A stretch of 64,000 nt of DNA. It comes from Tolypeutes matacus. Its lineage: Eukaryota > Chordata > Mammalia > Cingulata > Chlamyphoridae. Where the stretch lies: the NCBI GenBank assembly GCA_026826555.1, contig JAKSZT010054457.1:8595198-8659197 (forward strand), given 5' to 3'. Positions 46,721 through 59,639 of this stretch are shown here, one piece after another. The position numbers were made by a program, and so were the translations under genes. The stretch's first letter is position 1; each line of letters starts with the position of its first letter. Under the pieces are notes generated by a model. The model was given only the letters and a program-made list of their open reading frames with translations, did not search any database and had not been told where the DNA came from.

Positions 46721-47099
46721 GATAGATTGCTCTGCTTCTGAAGAGAAGCAGTCCATCAGGATCCATTTCTGAGTGGCCTTTAATGATGTCATTTTACCCT
46801 AAAATCACCAGGATTGTTCGGTAGCTCATGTGCCTTCCCTGGCACATATAATCACTCACTGTTCGCCTTCTTTTCAGACAGCTATAGAAAGGAATGAAGG
46901 ATCCTGCTCACAAATTATTTAGCCTAACCAAATAAAAGGACCGTTGTTTTCCCAATGTAGCAAGCTTATAAAGATGGTGGTTTTCATATAGGGACAGCTA
47001 CTCTGTCATTTTATCTCTTGATGGATAGAAGTTATGTCTTAGAAATCAGAGCTAACTGCTCAGCCTGGAAAGAGCCGGTGAGACACTGAGTGTTTGACC

Positions 47100-47280
47100 T
47101 CTAGGCAAGTAATGTAGGTTCAATCACTGTCTACATTGCTTCCAGGCTGTGGAAACTCTAGTCAGTTACTGTATGTGTAAAATGGAATATTTCTTTCTCC
47201 ATAAGATTGTTTAAAAGATTAATGGAGAAAACCTGTGCAAGGGCTGAGACCAGTATGTGGGAGGTGGTAAATACACAAGC
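47100..47280 (+). repeat. MIR SINE fragment
   Basis: The order CTCTAGGCAAGTAATGTAGG, TGTGTAAAATGGAATA and AAGATTGTTTAAAAGATTAA follows the MIR core (GGCAAGT...TGTAAAATGG...GGATTAAATGA). Confidence 0.65.
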
Positions 47281-47599
47281 TACAAGTGGTCCTTAAATTC
47301 AGGACACATTAGCATCTCCTGGGTCCCAACCCATCAATTCTAATTAGCATGTTGTGGGTGGGCCTCAGGAAACTGTTTCCTTCAAGCCACCCAAGTGCTT
47401 TCAATGCAGTTTGTCTATTGATCAGGTTTGAGAAATATTGAAATAAATATCATTGTATTATTATTATTATTATATTTACATGAGTATACTTTATTGCATA
47501 AGTCTTGCTTATATTGCAATTCTGTGAATATTCAAGGAGCTAACAAATATAAAGATGTGTTGCACAATGTGTACATTTGTAACAATAAGCTTAAACAGA

Positions 47600-47780
47600 T
47601 CTTAGTTTGAATCCTGTTGCCAAAAATTTCCATTGCTGTGATCCTGGAAAACTTTTTAATTCCCCTAAATCTCAGTTTTCTTATCTATTTATGGGCATAA
47701 TAATTTGTTCATATTATTGTAGGAAAATTTAAAGGAAATAATGTATGTAAAGTACTTAGTTCCTTGTTTGATATTTATAC
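47600..47780 (+). repeat. MIR SINE fragment
   Basis: CTGTGATCCTGGAAAACTTT, AATCTCAGTTTTCTTATCTA and ATGTATGTAAAGTACTTAG follow the MIR core in order. It is independent of the copy 400 bases upstream. Confidence 0.62.
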
Positions 47781-49079
47781 ATATTTCTCATATGTAATTA
47801 ATAATGTTACACAGTAGTAGAGCAGTGGTACTACTTTTTTATACAAAACATTGCAGTGAGATAAATTTGTATCCAACACTGCACCTTTATCCCCTTGATA
47901 TATCTTCTTTGTTTTAGTATCACTCTACTCTCTGCCTCATCACCACTATCCTTTCAATTACCACATCGTCCATCATGGAGCTCAGGGTTATGTTCCCTCC
48001 ATTTGATTCCCTCTGACCTCAAGTTCTCTGCTCCAAGCTCTATTACTTAGGAAATGCTAATTAAATTCTATTGGTTCCAGGCTCTTTTAATTCTTTTAGG
48101 AAAGATATATAATTCCTCTCAGTAGGGAAAAAATATCACGACATACCTTCGACGCAAAATCAAAACAGGGTACCCATCTCTTTAGTGATTAGCCTGAAAT
48201 CCACTTATGTATATAAATTGAGAGAAGGGTTGGAATAGCTGAGTTCTTTGTTAAACATAAACAAAGAACTGGTTGTTTTCAACCAGTTTTTCCTGACAGT
48301 GTATGCTAATCAGCTAAATTCCCTTCAACCTCTCTGTTGTCTGAAAGTATTATATCATGTGCCTTTCTGCTTTCTCAAATCACCAAAATGAAGGAAAAAA
48401 AAGATAAGTTTTCTTCATGTCTTTTTTCTCTTTGTCTTGTAGTTTCCGCTACTTCCTTCTGCTGCCTCAGTTGCTTTTGAGATATTTATAAGAGATGTTT
48501 TCTTTCTGAAGCAGTTCTTGATCTTGGGTTTTTCCTTGTTTTTATTTAGTTTTTTCCTACCTTGTCATTCCATACTACTCTTTTTGTCACTTACATGAGA
48601 AATGATACATCCCTTTATGTTCTCTCAGCTGTCTCAGAAACTGCTATAATATGGTCATGAAGATATTTGAAAAGAAACTCTTTTTTAACACTGAACATAG
48701 CATAGCATATGAGTGTCTCAATGGATGGTTGTAAGCAACCAACACAATTTTCCATCTACAGCTAACATATGAATTAGGCAACTTACCTAAAATTATCAAT
48801 AACAAACACCATCAACCAAAATCATCAAATCTGCTGGTCACAGAAGCTTTTTATGTCAGTTTCTGGATCTGAGCATTGTAGATTTCCACAGCTCCTCAGG
48901 ATTTCATAGCTTGGGGAATAACTAAGAAGACAATTTAAAAAATGTGTGTTGAAAAATTGAGTATTATTTAATAAGATGGAGAAAATAATTTGGGAGACTG
49001 TGATTCCCTGTGAAAACTGTAATCAGGCATTGTTTTTGTTCTTATTCCATTTTGCGTTGTGAAGAAGTTAAACTAAAGA

Positions 49080-49465
49080 TATGTGCAAACTAAACCTATA
49101 TGATATGTACTATAAACATTGTGATTATACTAAAAGCCATTGATCATACACTTTGGATAAATTATATGGTATGTGACTATATATATATATCAATAAAACT
49201 GCTTAATAAGCAAATAAATAATTGAGCAAGAATAGCCAGAAATAGCAGCTATGTATAGCACAGAAAACAGAGAGATTGAGAGGTGAGGAATTTTCTTTGT
49301 TGGTTTGTTTTTTGTTTATTATTATTATTGAAATAATGAAAATGCTCTAATAATGATTGAAGTGATGAACACACTACTATGTGATTATACCAAATACCAT
49401 TCATTATACACTTTGGATGAATTACATGTTTTATTAGTATGTTTCAATAAAATTGATTTGTTTGA
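49080..49465 (+). mobile_element. Tandem pair of L1-type 3' ends
   Basis: Two related terminators, at about 49110-49205 and 49370-49465, each contain ATGTGATTATAC or GTGATTATAC, then CATACACTTTGGAT or ATACACTTTGGAT, then a CAATAAAA polyadenylation end. The segment between them (AGAGAGATTGAGAGGTGAGG, then TTATTATTATTATTG) belongs to the same L1 3'UTR type. Heavy 5' truncation is evident. Confidence 0.55.
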
Positions 49466-52140
49466 AAATAGATATGTACTATATGTGTAACTCTATTAAA
49501 GTATACTATTTTAAATTATATGAGCATATATTCTGATTGTCTGTGCTGGGCATTTGTCATTGGTGCCTCCAAATCCATTCTCCATCATTTACCAGCCTCC
49601 TCTTTGCTCTAGAGTATGGGCAGAATGTATAACCTCCGCTACTGGACTCATTTCTTCACAGTTCCTTAACAAATGTAGCCTATGGCTATCACTAGTGGTG
49701 ACAAAAGTGAGTTCAGAGTGTTTGTTCTCACCTACTCCCCTGCAAGGTTGCCACAACTGGCTGCATCCTTGGACAGAGACCAAAGACCCTGAAAGACAAC
49801 CCTCTATCAATCTGTCCCTCCATTCCCTTAAACACTTACTCCCTTTCTTCATTGCTAGGTGTGTAAATAATTTAAAGTGATTACTCCTATGAGTCTTCCA
49901 CAATTCACAAGACTACCCCATAACATATGCATTCCTTTGCATTAATACCCTCATAATTACACATTTTATGTGAGGCATTTTTACTTATTAGGTTGACAAC
50001 TCATACTGGCCCTAGAGGTAGTTCCAGGTGACAAATACACAAATAGATTGGAAATGCCCACAAATTTGATGATTAAGCAGATAAACCCCTTGCCAGTGGG
50101 AAATGAGACTCTGTAACCTCTGGCATCTAGTGATATCAAACTTACTTAAATGATCACCAGTGGTGTTCTAGTTTTACTTACAGGTGATGAATTCAGTGAG
50201 AAATCAAATGCCTAAAGAAAAGAGACAAGAAAATAGAAATTATAAATATTGTGTGAGCCATTAATTCTGCTGATTTTGAAACCTGTGACTATCCATAAGA
50301 AAATACAAAGAGGCAGCCTGAAAGCCTAAATCGTATCTTAGAAGGAGTCTCTCATCTCCTGTGGTCCTAGAGAAGATATTGTTGAGGACTAAGGCCATGC
50401 CTTATTTTTAGGGTTGCATAATTGCAGTCCAAATAAATAGTTGACCTCGTAGGTATTTAATACAAAGATAAGAGTATCAACTGGAAAGGAGTGAGATCCT
50501 GAGATCTTGGATAGGGGTATATGGGCAGAAAAGACAAGACTGAGGACTTTGAAAATCAATCCCTCCTGAACCTTCTTGTCAGAAAAAGTAGTTCCTTTCT
50601 ACCATCTGAGGCAATAAGGGACTCCCCTAGATGAAACCTTTTCTTTGACCTCCTGGGGGGATTCTAAAGTGCCGGAAGATTGAGATATTATGAATGATCC
50701 ATGATATGTAATCTACTTTGCCACTCCATAATCCTAACCTTCACACCCATCTTCTTGTTCCTCCAAGGGCTCCAATGACACTAATTTCACTAAAGCATTA
50801 AGAAATGTATTGCTGGTAGGGTCACCAACACCCTTGAAAAGCTCTGCCATGGTTACTATAAGTACACTGGAAATAATGGAAAGCTGCAGTGGATTGAATT
50901 CCCAGAGAGAAAAAGCCAGGTAGCAATGTGTAACTCTCAGAGACAAGAAGAGAGGAATTATCAATATAAACTACAACCACAAAGCAAAGGTGGTGATCAG
51001 ACTAATTTTTTTGTAGAAATCTGTGAGAATGACTACTGGATAAAGTGAATCCTAAGGGATTAAATTGATGGGAAACCAACACATATGAGATTTTTCTTGT
51101 AATGAAGAAGCTTTTCATTTTACTTGTGGCTATCTCAAGAAATTTTGGTGGGGGCATCACAAGCAATTCTATTCCCTCAGCCAGTTTAGAGCCCCAGAAC
51201 CTCTTGACTGACAAGTGTTCAATACCCTTTGAGGAGGGACCTTAAATAACAGGTACACTGTACATCTTCCTTAGAGTCTTCTCTTTGATATACTACAGCG
51301 GTTTTACCAGGTTAGTCCTACATTGGGTAAGAGGGAAATGCCCAGGCCTTCTTGAGGGTATTGGTTACTGGCTTTCACTAATTTCCAGAGACTAGAAAAT
51401 ACCACTGTGGTCCACACTCCTGAATGTGGCTAATGCTTTTGGCCTGAGTGCATCTCCCAGTGGGTCCAATGGAACCAGCTGTAGAGGCTGTCCTTATTTA
51501 CCCAAGACCAGAAAATGTTTTGGGAGTAGATGGAGAGAATAAAATAGAATCTTCATATTAGATCTCTTCCTGATCCTTAGAATGAGGATTAATATTGTTG
51601 GAAGTTCAAGTGGAAGCACTAAAATTGTTTCCTTCAGACTCCATCTGCCAAATAGTAAAAGAATATGAAATTCTGCATCCCAAGGGAAGTGCTAAGGTAA
51701 TGTTTTCATCCACTACTTGATTGAGTGAGACATCTATACATAAACAACAATAGTAATTTGACATGTATTTGCGCAGCCCCCTTTAATTTGGTGAGCTGTT
51801 TTCCTGCTAAAAGTGTTGATGGTAATCAGGTACAGGGGACGTTGACATCGAGAATGTCCTTATTGGTCTTAACTTATGTAAAACTAGTTCTGCATGGTCT
51901 AAAAGGAGTTAAAGCAATCTAAACCTTCAAATATGGTACAATTGAACAGGCTCAAGGTAGTGTTTTGCTTCAATTGATGAGGGATAAATAATGCAGTTTG
52001 AGGTTCCTGGGTTTGTGGATTAAGCTGAGAAACCAGCACATTTTATTCAATCTTCAAAATCTTTTTCAGTATTTAGAAGTATTTATTTTCATGTGCATGT
52101 GTACAATTCTGCCCACAAATGCATATGTCTTCTCCAGTAT
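49466..52140. other. Unassigned stretch, possibly decayed endogenous retroviral internal sequence
   Basis: Positions 50000-52100 have several moderate open frames and moderate GC, unlike neighbouring AT-rich DNA (for example 50734-50964 minus, AELFKGVGDPTSNTFLNALV). I had an impression of ERVL/MaLR internal sequence but cannot point to a protease, polymerase or envelope motif. A frame at 49554-49880 resembles nothing that I know. Treat the identity as unknown. Confidence 0.25.
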
Positions 52141-52740
52141 ACAGAAGAGAGTCACACAGAGGTTTTCAAGGATGCTGTTGCTCTTCCCGTTAATGCATTA
52201 TATTGACTTGGTGAAAGGAATGTTCTCTGGTCCCTTTAAGAATATATATTTATAGTAGACATTTTCAGAGGGTGGCCTAGGGATGTTTTTGGGCCCCTGA
52301 AATATTTTCAAGGAGTCCACAAGTTGAAAACTATGTTCACAATACCCCAAGGCATTACTGATACTGGGTTTTTCTTTTACAATGAAATTAATCTTTAAAT
52401 AATACTATTTGTTGAATTCTGTGGATTTATTAGTGTGGAATATCATGATGATCTGAAAAGATAATTTAAATATTTTCCTGTTTTCCAAATACATATCTTT
52501 TGAGGCTAGATTTTCTTCATATACTTCACAATCAAAACAACATATTTTTAAAAATTGAATATGTGAGAATCCAACTAACTTGGGCATTTAAAAATTTCAA
52601 AAATGTAAAACAATGTTATTCTCCTCAATATATATTTTATGGGAAATGTAGTTATTTATATAAGTCATTATTTATGTTAATATGTAATGGGGTTACTGTT
52701 ATAGTAAGTAAATATTGAAGAATTTATCATTTGTAATTTC
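52141..52740. repeat. Unit B copy of the segmental duplication (left end, L1-free)
   Basis: It matches 45-442 and 10363-10566 of unit A in order, with no L1 between them, so it preserves the pre-insertion site of L1-A near 52545. The 200 bases at 52555-52740 include AATATGTGAGAATCCAACTA and AATATATATTTTATGGGAAA, shared with 10370-10480. Confidence 0.85.
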
Positions 52741-53254
52741 TTATATGTGAAATATGATTAGATATAGCTTACATAAACAATATCCCTTTTGGGTCCTCAA
52801 TAAGCTCTGAGAGTATAAACGGGTGTTGAATATAAAAGATTGAAAAACCACAGATTTAGGTGATGGTTGAAAGTTGCACATAATTGATTAACGCTAAAAT
52901 TCTTATCTCCTTGAGCTTTTGGACTCTTTCCTTTACAGTTTGTAAGGATGGTCCCCCATTCCAACCATATTGATTACCAGCTTCTGTTGATGGTACTTTA
53001 CAGTAGCTCTGCATTTCGTCAGCACCCTTAGAATCCATTCCCAGGCATTAGCCCAGGCCCTGCTTAAGAAAATTAGCAATACCGCCATTCATATGCCAGT
53101 CCTTCCAGAGCAGTCCTTGTACTCCTTTTATGGGCTATTTTTTAAAAAATATAACTCTCCTTTTCTGCTGAAAGAAGAGTATTGAAGGTAGGGAACAAGA
53201 AGACACTGGCAACCCTTGTAAGGCAACACCTTAGATGAAGACTTGGGAAGATTT

Positions 53255-53264
53255 NNNNNNNNNN
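53255..53264. other. Assembly gap (10 N)
   Basis: Ten N characters sit immediately before a TTTC microsatellite. The gap length is a placeholder, and the true array length is unknown. Confidence 0.99.
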
Positions 53265-53266
53265 TT

Positions 53267-53306
<40 letters not shown>

Positions 53307-53309
53307 TCC
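53265..53309 (+). repeat. (TTTC)n microsatellite next to the gap
   Basis: About 11 TTTC units are visible. The array probably continues into the unresolved bases and is the likely cause of the gap. Confidence 0.95.
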
Positions 53310-53484
53310 TTGGAAAAACTATTTCCCTGAAGGAATTAGGGAAGAAGGAACTTATTTCAGTGACAAGGTTTATTTCAGGAATATTTGGGACTTCAAAGTT
53401 TTCATCACCAACTCCTATACATATTATTTCCTAAATATCTCTCAGATCTACTTATTTATCACCATATCTATTTCTAAATACCTA

Positions 53485-54250
53485 GTTCAAGTGCCACCAA
53501 CTCTCACTTGGGTTTCTGTCTAGGTGAGTGAGTGTGTGTGTGTGTGTGTGTGTGTGTAAGTGATCTGAACTGGCTCTTTCTGCCCTCATCCTTCTATTTT
53601 TCTCATTGTCATGAGATTTGAAAAAAATTTTTTTTGACCATACCATGCATTTTATTAAAACCCTTCAATGACTCCCATAACACTTAGACTTTACCCCCAA
53701 ATCTTTAATGAGGCCTACGCAGTCCCTATGTTGTCTGGTCCTGCCCACTTCAACTGCCTAATTTAATGCAACTTTATATGTCTGAGGTCCAGCCTCTCTA
53801 ATACTTCTTTCACTTTTTTGAATACACTATAGCTTTCCTTACCTTGGAACTTGGCACTTGATATAGCCTCTGCAGGACTGCTCTCTCTATCTTCCTTGAA
53901 GCCTGCCACCCAGCCCTCATCACCACCCTGTCTAGAAAACTCCTATTACCATCCTTTGGTTGTCAGGCTAAATATTATTTCCTTAGATAAATTTTCCCTA
54001 AGATTCCTCATTATTTCAGGCCTTCTGATACGATCTCATGACACTTTATAATTTTTGTCCATGTCATTTGTCATAATTTATAATTATAGATTTATGTAAT
54101 TATTTAATTATCTCCATCATGAGGATGTAAATTTCACATGGATAGATGTTGTATCTTTCTCTCTTTTTTCTCTCTCTCTCTTTCTGCCCCCTGCATTTCT
54201 ATATCTTCTTAAATATTTATTATTGTTCCAATTTTTTTTCCTTGATTTTA
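53485..54250 (+). repeat. Unit B flank and L2 fragment
   Basis: It is co-linear with 14236-14380 and 14743-15310 of unit A, without L1-D. It includes a (TG)n run at 53528-53557 and a CT-rich run near 54160-54185. The main part reads as an L2 3' region. Confidence 0.68.
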
Positions 54251-54500
54251 GTTGATATTAATGGAAACCCTTAACATACATTATCTCATTTAATTTTTAC
54301 AACAGTCTTATGAGGGAAACAGAATTCTCCCCATGTTTTAGATCAGAAAGTTGGGCATGGTGCAATTAAGTCATTGCACTTACAAGTAGTGCAATGTAGA
54401 CCTGGAATTCACACCAGACAATCTCTGTCCCTACCTTGCTTCTTTAGCATTATGCCCCTAACCCAAGTCCTTACCTTGCTTTATAGTATCTTCTTTCATA
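54251..54500 (+). repeat. MIR (unit B, fuller copy)
   Basis: It continues past the point (about 54352) where the unit A copy is cut by psi-OR1, with a MIR-like TTAAGTCATTGCACTTACAA and CTGGAATTCACACCAGACAA. It shows the state before the OR fragment appeared in unit A. Confidence 0.68.
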
Positions 54501-56155
54501 CCTTACACAGCACTGGATACATAGGAATAGCTTAGTAAATGGTGTATAATTTCAGTGAATAAATATACCTATGGCCTAATGTATAGATAAAGTTTGGACA
54601 AACCATATGACATTGGGTTATCAATAAATTCATTGTCTTTCAATTCCATGATTTATAACATGGGACAATTTTATTAAGTTATAGTACCATGTTTTAGGAC
54701 CAAATTTCTAAGTTTTTTCCCTAGTATTTTTTCATTATTATTGTAATCTACAAATAATTATTAAGCCTATGTGATATGGAATTACTGTTAGGATTTTCCT
54801 TTCTGCAAGTTAATTTTTTATTTACAGACATAAAGTGCACAAATTAAGCAGGCTTTTTTTTTTTTTTAGGTTTATTGGGCCTCTTAGAGTACTGATGAAT
54901 GAGCTCTTGCTACTTCATTCTAGAAAGGTATTTGAGCATATTTGGTCACCTAGCAGCATAATAGCACTTGAAGATTCTCTTTACTTTCAGCAGCATATCC
55001 AAAAGTGATGCTAAAGCTTAAATGTTCTCGAAGAATTGTGACAACAGGAAAGAAGATTCTTGTGGAATAAGTAGAATGCATTTTCTATTCTAAGGTAGTA
55101 TGGGAAATCTGACTACTAACAAAATTTGAAATGAACTCATTATTTATGTTCATGACTCTAAGCATTGCATTTAATTAACCAGAGGGTAAAAGGTATTATT
55201 CACAATGTGAACAAAAGACAAAAAGTATTCTTACTGTAATCAATTTATAATGCAATTCAACTTCATGAAATTGAGTAAGATTCTTTTTATTCTATAATAA
55301 TATTTAATGAAGAAAGCTAAGTTTTCCCACATGTTCTCTCTGCAGGCCTTATTTCCAACTTCATTGAAACAGGGAATTAGATTTATACTTGAAGTAGGCC
55401 TGATGAATGTTTTCATTTCATAAGCCCACTCTTATCTCTTTTTTTATGCTGATAGTAGTTCTTATAGTAGATTAATGTGTGAAAAACATAAAATGGATGA
55501 ATATTTTCAACGCTCAATATATTTCAATTTCTGTACTAGGGGTTCTGTGGCATAGTAGCTCCTCAAGAGAGAGTGCAATTTTATATTATTATGGTATAAT
55601 TTTAAAATTTTATAATTTGTTTATACTTGCAGGAGTGTCTGATAAAATTTGAAAAGTGAACGGCAATGACAGCAGATACATTGAAATGAGTACTGAATGA
55701 ACAAAGAGGTCAGCTCGTTTTGGTATGACCACTCTCAGAGAAACTTACTTCTTAAGGAAGCCTCCTGGTGAACAAAGACATCTGATAGATGTGGAGGAGA
55801 GATATTTTGCGGAAAGAAAGCTTCCTAGCACCCTTCAAATTCAACAAAGCAGGCAGCCATAAATCTATGAACTAATGGTACGTAAATGTAGCCCACAAAA
55901 TCTCTTTTTAGTGTCTACATGAATAACAATAATAGAAATACTATTAAATATATTATGCATGATATTTCATTCATTATCTTTATCGGGAACCCCTGGAGAA
56001 ATGATTTTCGAAGTTAATATCAAAAAGGCAATATATTGCCTCACTTTTTGGTTGATTAGTTTTTCTTCAAGACCTTACTACTTATATATATGGACTATAG
56101 GTAGTTTCAAGTCAAATTTTAGTCCACCCAGGGCAATAGACTAGGACTCAGTATG
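54501..56155. other. AT-rich intergenic DNA, nothing recognised
   Basis: No repeat family, gene or OR fragment could be supported. A T run lies at about 54854-54868. No match to unit A was found in this interval. Confidence 0.45.
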
Positions 56156-56571
56156 TGTGGTGGTTTGAAGCTGTGTGTACCACAGAAAAACATGTTCTTA
56201 AATCTAATCCATTTCTGTGGGTCTAAACCCACTGTAAGTAGGATATTTTGATGGTTACTCTGTTATGGCATGACCCACCTTATTTAGCATGGCTCTTAAT
56301 ACTATTACTGAAGTCCTCTATAAAAAGAATGAATATTAGAGAGAAAACCACAGAAGTAGGAAGCTGAAATTAATGAAACCTGAAAGAGAAGCGAGAGATC
56401 AAGCATGCCAGAATGTGTTTTGCCATGTGACAGAGGAGGCAAGGATTGCTAGCAGCCGAATGAGGTCTTGGTTTTGACATTTTCCTGATTCTAACTGTGA
56501 ATGAAAAATTCCCATTGTTTAAGCAAACCCATTTCATGGTATTTGCTGTAGCTACCTAGGAAACTGAAATA
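56156..56571 (+). mobile_element. Solo LTR, MaLR-like
   Basis: It starts TGTGGTGGTTTGAAGC, has the internal landmarks GCCATGTGACAGAGGAGGC and CCCATTGTTTAAGCAAACCC, and ends GGAAACTGAAATA, with a 5-base duplication GTATG (56151-56155 and 56572-56576). The order matches MST/MLT1-style LTRs. Related copies are 63352-63757 and 20570-25983, both on the minus strand. Confidence 0.7.
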
Positions 56572-56576
56572 GTATG

Positions 56577-57261
56577 TGATGGGTTTTTATCTCTGCCTCC
56601 ATTTTCCTTCCTGTTCTTGTTCCTCCTTTTCACATATTCTTACTTTATGCTATTTACCCATATGTATTTCATATCTCATGTAGATACCTTAAACTTCTTT
56701 TATTTGCATAGGCCTTGATATAAATGTTCACATATGTGTATTTTCACATATATTCATTTTACACTTTAAAACTGTAGAAGGAAACTGTAGATGTAAGGGA
56801 AGAATTGTCCCTTGCAATTTTCATTCCCAATTTAATCTTTGCAAATAAGTTCAGCAATTGATTGTGCAACTTCTTGAAGCATGCAACAATAACAAGGGAC
56901 AATTTCTATATGAGAAACCCTGAAACCACTCAAGTCATACAAGGGTGCTGTTGGAAATCCTTGGGAGTTAATAAAAAAGTATCTGAGAAAAGAATGTCTA
57001 AGATGAAAAACTATGAAATCATAGTGTATGCCATATACCCAGTTTTAAAATTCTAGTTTTTCAAAGTTCTTTTTCACATCTGTGTTCTCATCTGAACTCA
57101 AAAATTCCACTGAATTAATAAAAGCAAATAAGAAAATAGAGATATGGAGATGATTTTATTTAAACTTGGCAGCAAACAATTAAGATCAGAGACCACGTAT
57201 CCTGATTCTGGGTCTTTGGCTGCTTCCAAGAATGTATGTCATTAAAAACAAGCATAGACAA
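56577..57261. other. Intergenic DNA, partly shared with unit A
   Basis: Positions 57080-57250 match 16785-16960 (TTCACATCTGTGTTCTCATC; GGAGATGATTTTATTTAAAC). The rest holds nothing that I recognise. Confidence 0.5.
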
Positions 57262-58599
57262 CCAGCAAGATGGCGGCAGAGTAAAGAGCTCCTAGAATCA
57301 GCTCCTGCCACGGGGCAGTTGGTGATCACCTAGAGCTATCCAAGGCACTTGTATGGGGGCTCCAGGAGACTAGAAGTGCATCCTGCAACATACTTGAAAG
57401 AACGGAAGTAGGAGACTGCCCATCTGCAGAGATTTGTGAGTAGAGCACTCCATACCAAGGAGGCTGGTGCCCATCCTCCACTAGAAACATAAGCCACCTT
57501 GGAAGCTGTTCCACATCTACTTCCCAAAAACAGGGGATTGGCACCAATTTCAGCTACTGATCAGTAAATTCAGCTAGCTAAAGTGTAATCCTAAGAACAG
57601 CTAAAGTTTGCACCTTTCCAAGTCAGGAAGAGGCCAGAAACCACCATCTTAAATCTGCACCTGACACAAGGGGAAAAGAGGCTGACTGAAAATCACAGTG
57701 CTGGTAGTGACCGGCTTCTTTCCATTTAGGTCAGATTGCTACTCTACCTAAGTCCCAGGCCCATCTCAGGCAGGGAAGAACCTGGGGGGAGCTGTGCTAG
57801 CCTCTCCGGGAAATTATAAGCCATGCTGTGGAGGCTGGTGATCAACCTACTTTGGCAGCACAAGCCACCCAGGAGCTATTCTGTGGCAGGAATTGGAAAC
57901 TCCATTTCCCAAAAGCAGGGAAGGAAGAGATGGTTGCCACCAATTTTAGCCACTGATTAGTAAATTCGGCTAGGTAAAGTATAACCCTAAGAACAGCCAA
58001 AGTTTGAGCCTGTCCAAGTCAGAAGGAGGTCAGTAGCTATAATTTTGACTCCAACCCCAACATGGCTGTCTGAAAATCATAGTGACAGTAAAGACCAGTT
58101 TCTTTCACCCAAATTGACCTGCAGCCCTAGCCTAGGCTTCAGCCCCACCTCTACCAGGAAGAAAGCTGGCAGGTCCTGCACCAGCCTATCCAGGTAAATG
58201 CAGGTACATTTTGCTGGCACAGACTGAATAATCAGAAGTCTACCAGGGCAACAGGGGTCATCTTGGACCCACATGGCATAGATTGCTGCCCACACCTGCA
58301 GCTTCATCCCCACCCCAGGCAGAGGAGAAAGGGGCATGTTCATCAGTCTCTCTGGGCAACAACAGTCTAGGTATGCATGAGTTGGATTATTCCACACAGC
58401 TGTGGCTTTTTCCATACTACTGGCAAAAAGGAAAATTGGAAGAAGCTTCATTGGTCCTTGGGGCCATGAGGACCACTTGAGCCTCCACAGCTTATAACAC
58501 CAACTACATTCGTGGCTCCTACTACACAACGCACAAAGGAGAAAGGGCAGGAAGCTCTAAATTAAAGAGAAAAACTGCACCCAGAATAAATACTCTAGT

Positions 58600-59580
58600 A
58601 TGCCAGATGCCAAGACACCAACAAAAAATTACAATCCACACCAAGAAACAGGAAGATACGGACCAGTTAAAGGAATGAGATAAGCCTCCAGGTGACATAT
58701 AGGAGTTGAGACAACTAATCATAGATGTTCAAGAAAATCTCTTTAATAAATTCAGTGAGATGGCTAAAGAAATTAAGGATATTATGAAGACATTGGATGA
58801 GGACAAAGAAGAATTTGAAAGCTTACATAGAAAAATAGCAGATCTTATGGGAATGAAATGTGCAACATATGAAATTAAAAATACACTGGAATCATATAAT
58901 AGCAGATTTGAGGAGGCAGATGAAAAGATTGGTGAGCTTGAAGAAATGGCCTCTGAAAGTGAACATACATAAAACAGATGAAGAAAGATTGGAAAAACTT
59001 GAACAAGGTCTTAGGGAACTAAATGACAGTAGACACGTGCAAACATACATGCCATGGGTGTCCCTGAAGGAGAAGAGAAGGGAAAAGGGACAAAAGGAAC
59101 ATTTGAAGAATAATGGCAGAATATTTTCCAACCTTATTGAAGGACATAGATATCCATGCCCAAGAAGCATAATGTACTCCAATCTGAAAAAATCCGAATA
59201 GACCAACTCCAAGACACATACTAATCAGAATGTCAAATGCTAAAGACAAAGAGAGAATTCTGAGGGCAAAAAGAGAAAAGCAATGCATAACATATAAGGG
59301 ACACCGAATAAGATTAAGTGCTGATTTCTCACCAGAAACCATGGAGGCAAGAAGACAGTGGTATGATATATTCAAGATACTGCAAGAGAAAAATTTCCAG
59401 ACAAGGGTCTTACATCCAGCAAGATTGTCTTTCAAAAATGAGGACGAGTTTAGAATATTCACAGATAAACAGAAACTGAGAGAGTTTGTAACCAAGAGTA
59501 CTGCTTTGTAAGAAATACTAAAGGATGTGCTACAGCCTGAAAAGAAAAGACAGGACAGAGAAGCCTGGAAGAAAGTCTAG
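58600..59580 (+). pseudogene. ORF1 remnant of L1-K
   Basis: The coiled coil is at 58706-58972 (MAKEIKDIMKTLDEDKEEFE). The RNA-recognition part lies in a shifted frame up to 59201, and the C-terminal domain at 59230-59511 contains CITYKGHRIRLSADFSPET and FRIFTDKQKLREFV. At least two frameshifts separate the parts. Sequence divergence from L1-F ORF1 shows a different L1 lineage. Confidence 0.85.
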
Positions 59581-59639
59581 AAATGAAGATTATATCACAA
59601 AAGTAACTAAAAGTTTCAAAAGAGTGGTGAAAATAAAAT

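Larger units (their letters stand above)
45507..49079. other. Gene-free AT-rich DNA with scattered L2 and MIR
   Basis: L2 lies at 46570-46720, and MIR-like pieces lie at 47100-47280 and 47600-47780. A TA/CA-rich run is at about 45570-45630 and an ATT run at 47456-47475. No coding sequence was recognised. Confidence 0.5.
52741..53484. other. Unit B-specific segment missing from unit A
   Basis: In unit A this interval is replaced by L1-B. It contains the assembly gap and a TTTC array. No gene was recognised. It probably represents ancestral sequence lost in unit A. Confidence 0.6.

Noticed and set aside
49554..49880. Overlapping plus- and minus-strand frames of over 100 codons
   Set aside because: Open on both strands, which suggests composition rather than coding. 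No family was recognised.
56150..56578. hAT DNA transposon with 8-base duplication AGTATGTG
   Set aside because: No terminal inverted repeats were found, and the internal order and TG start fit an LTR with a 5-base duplication better.
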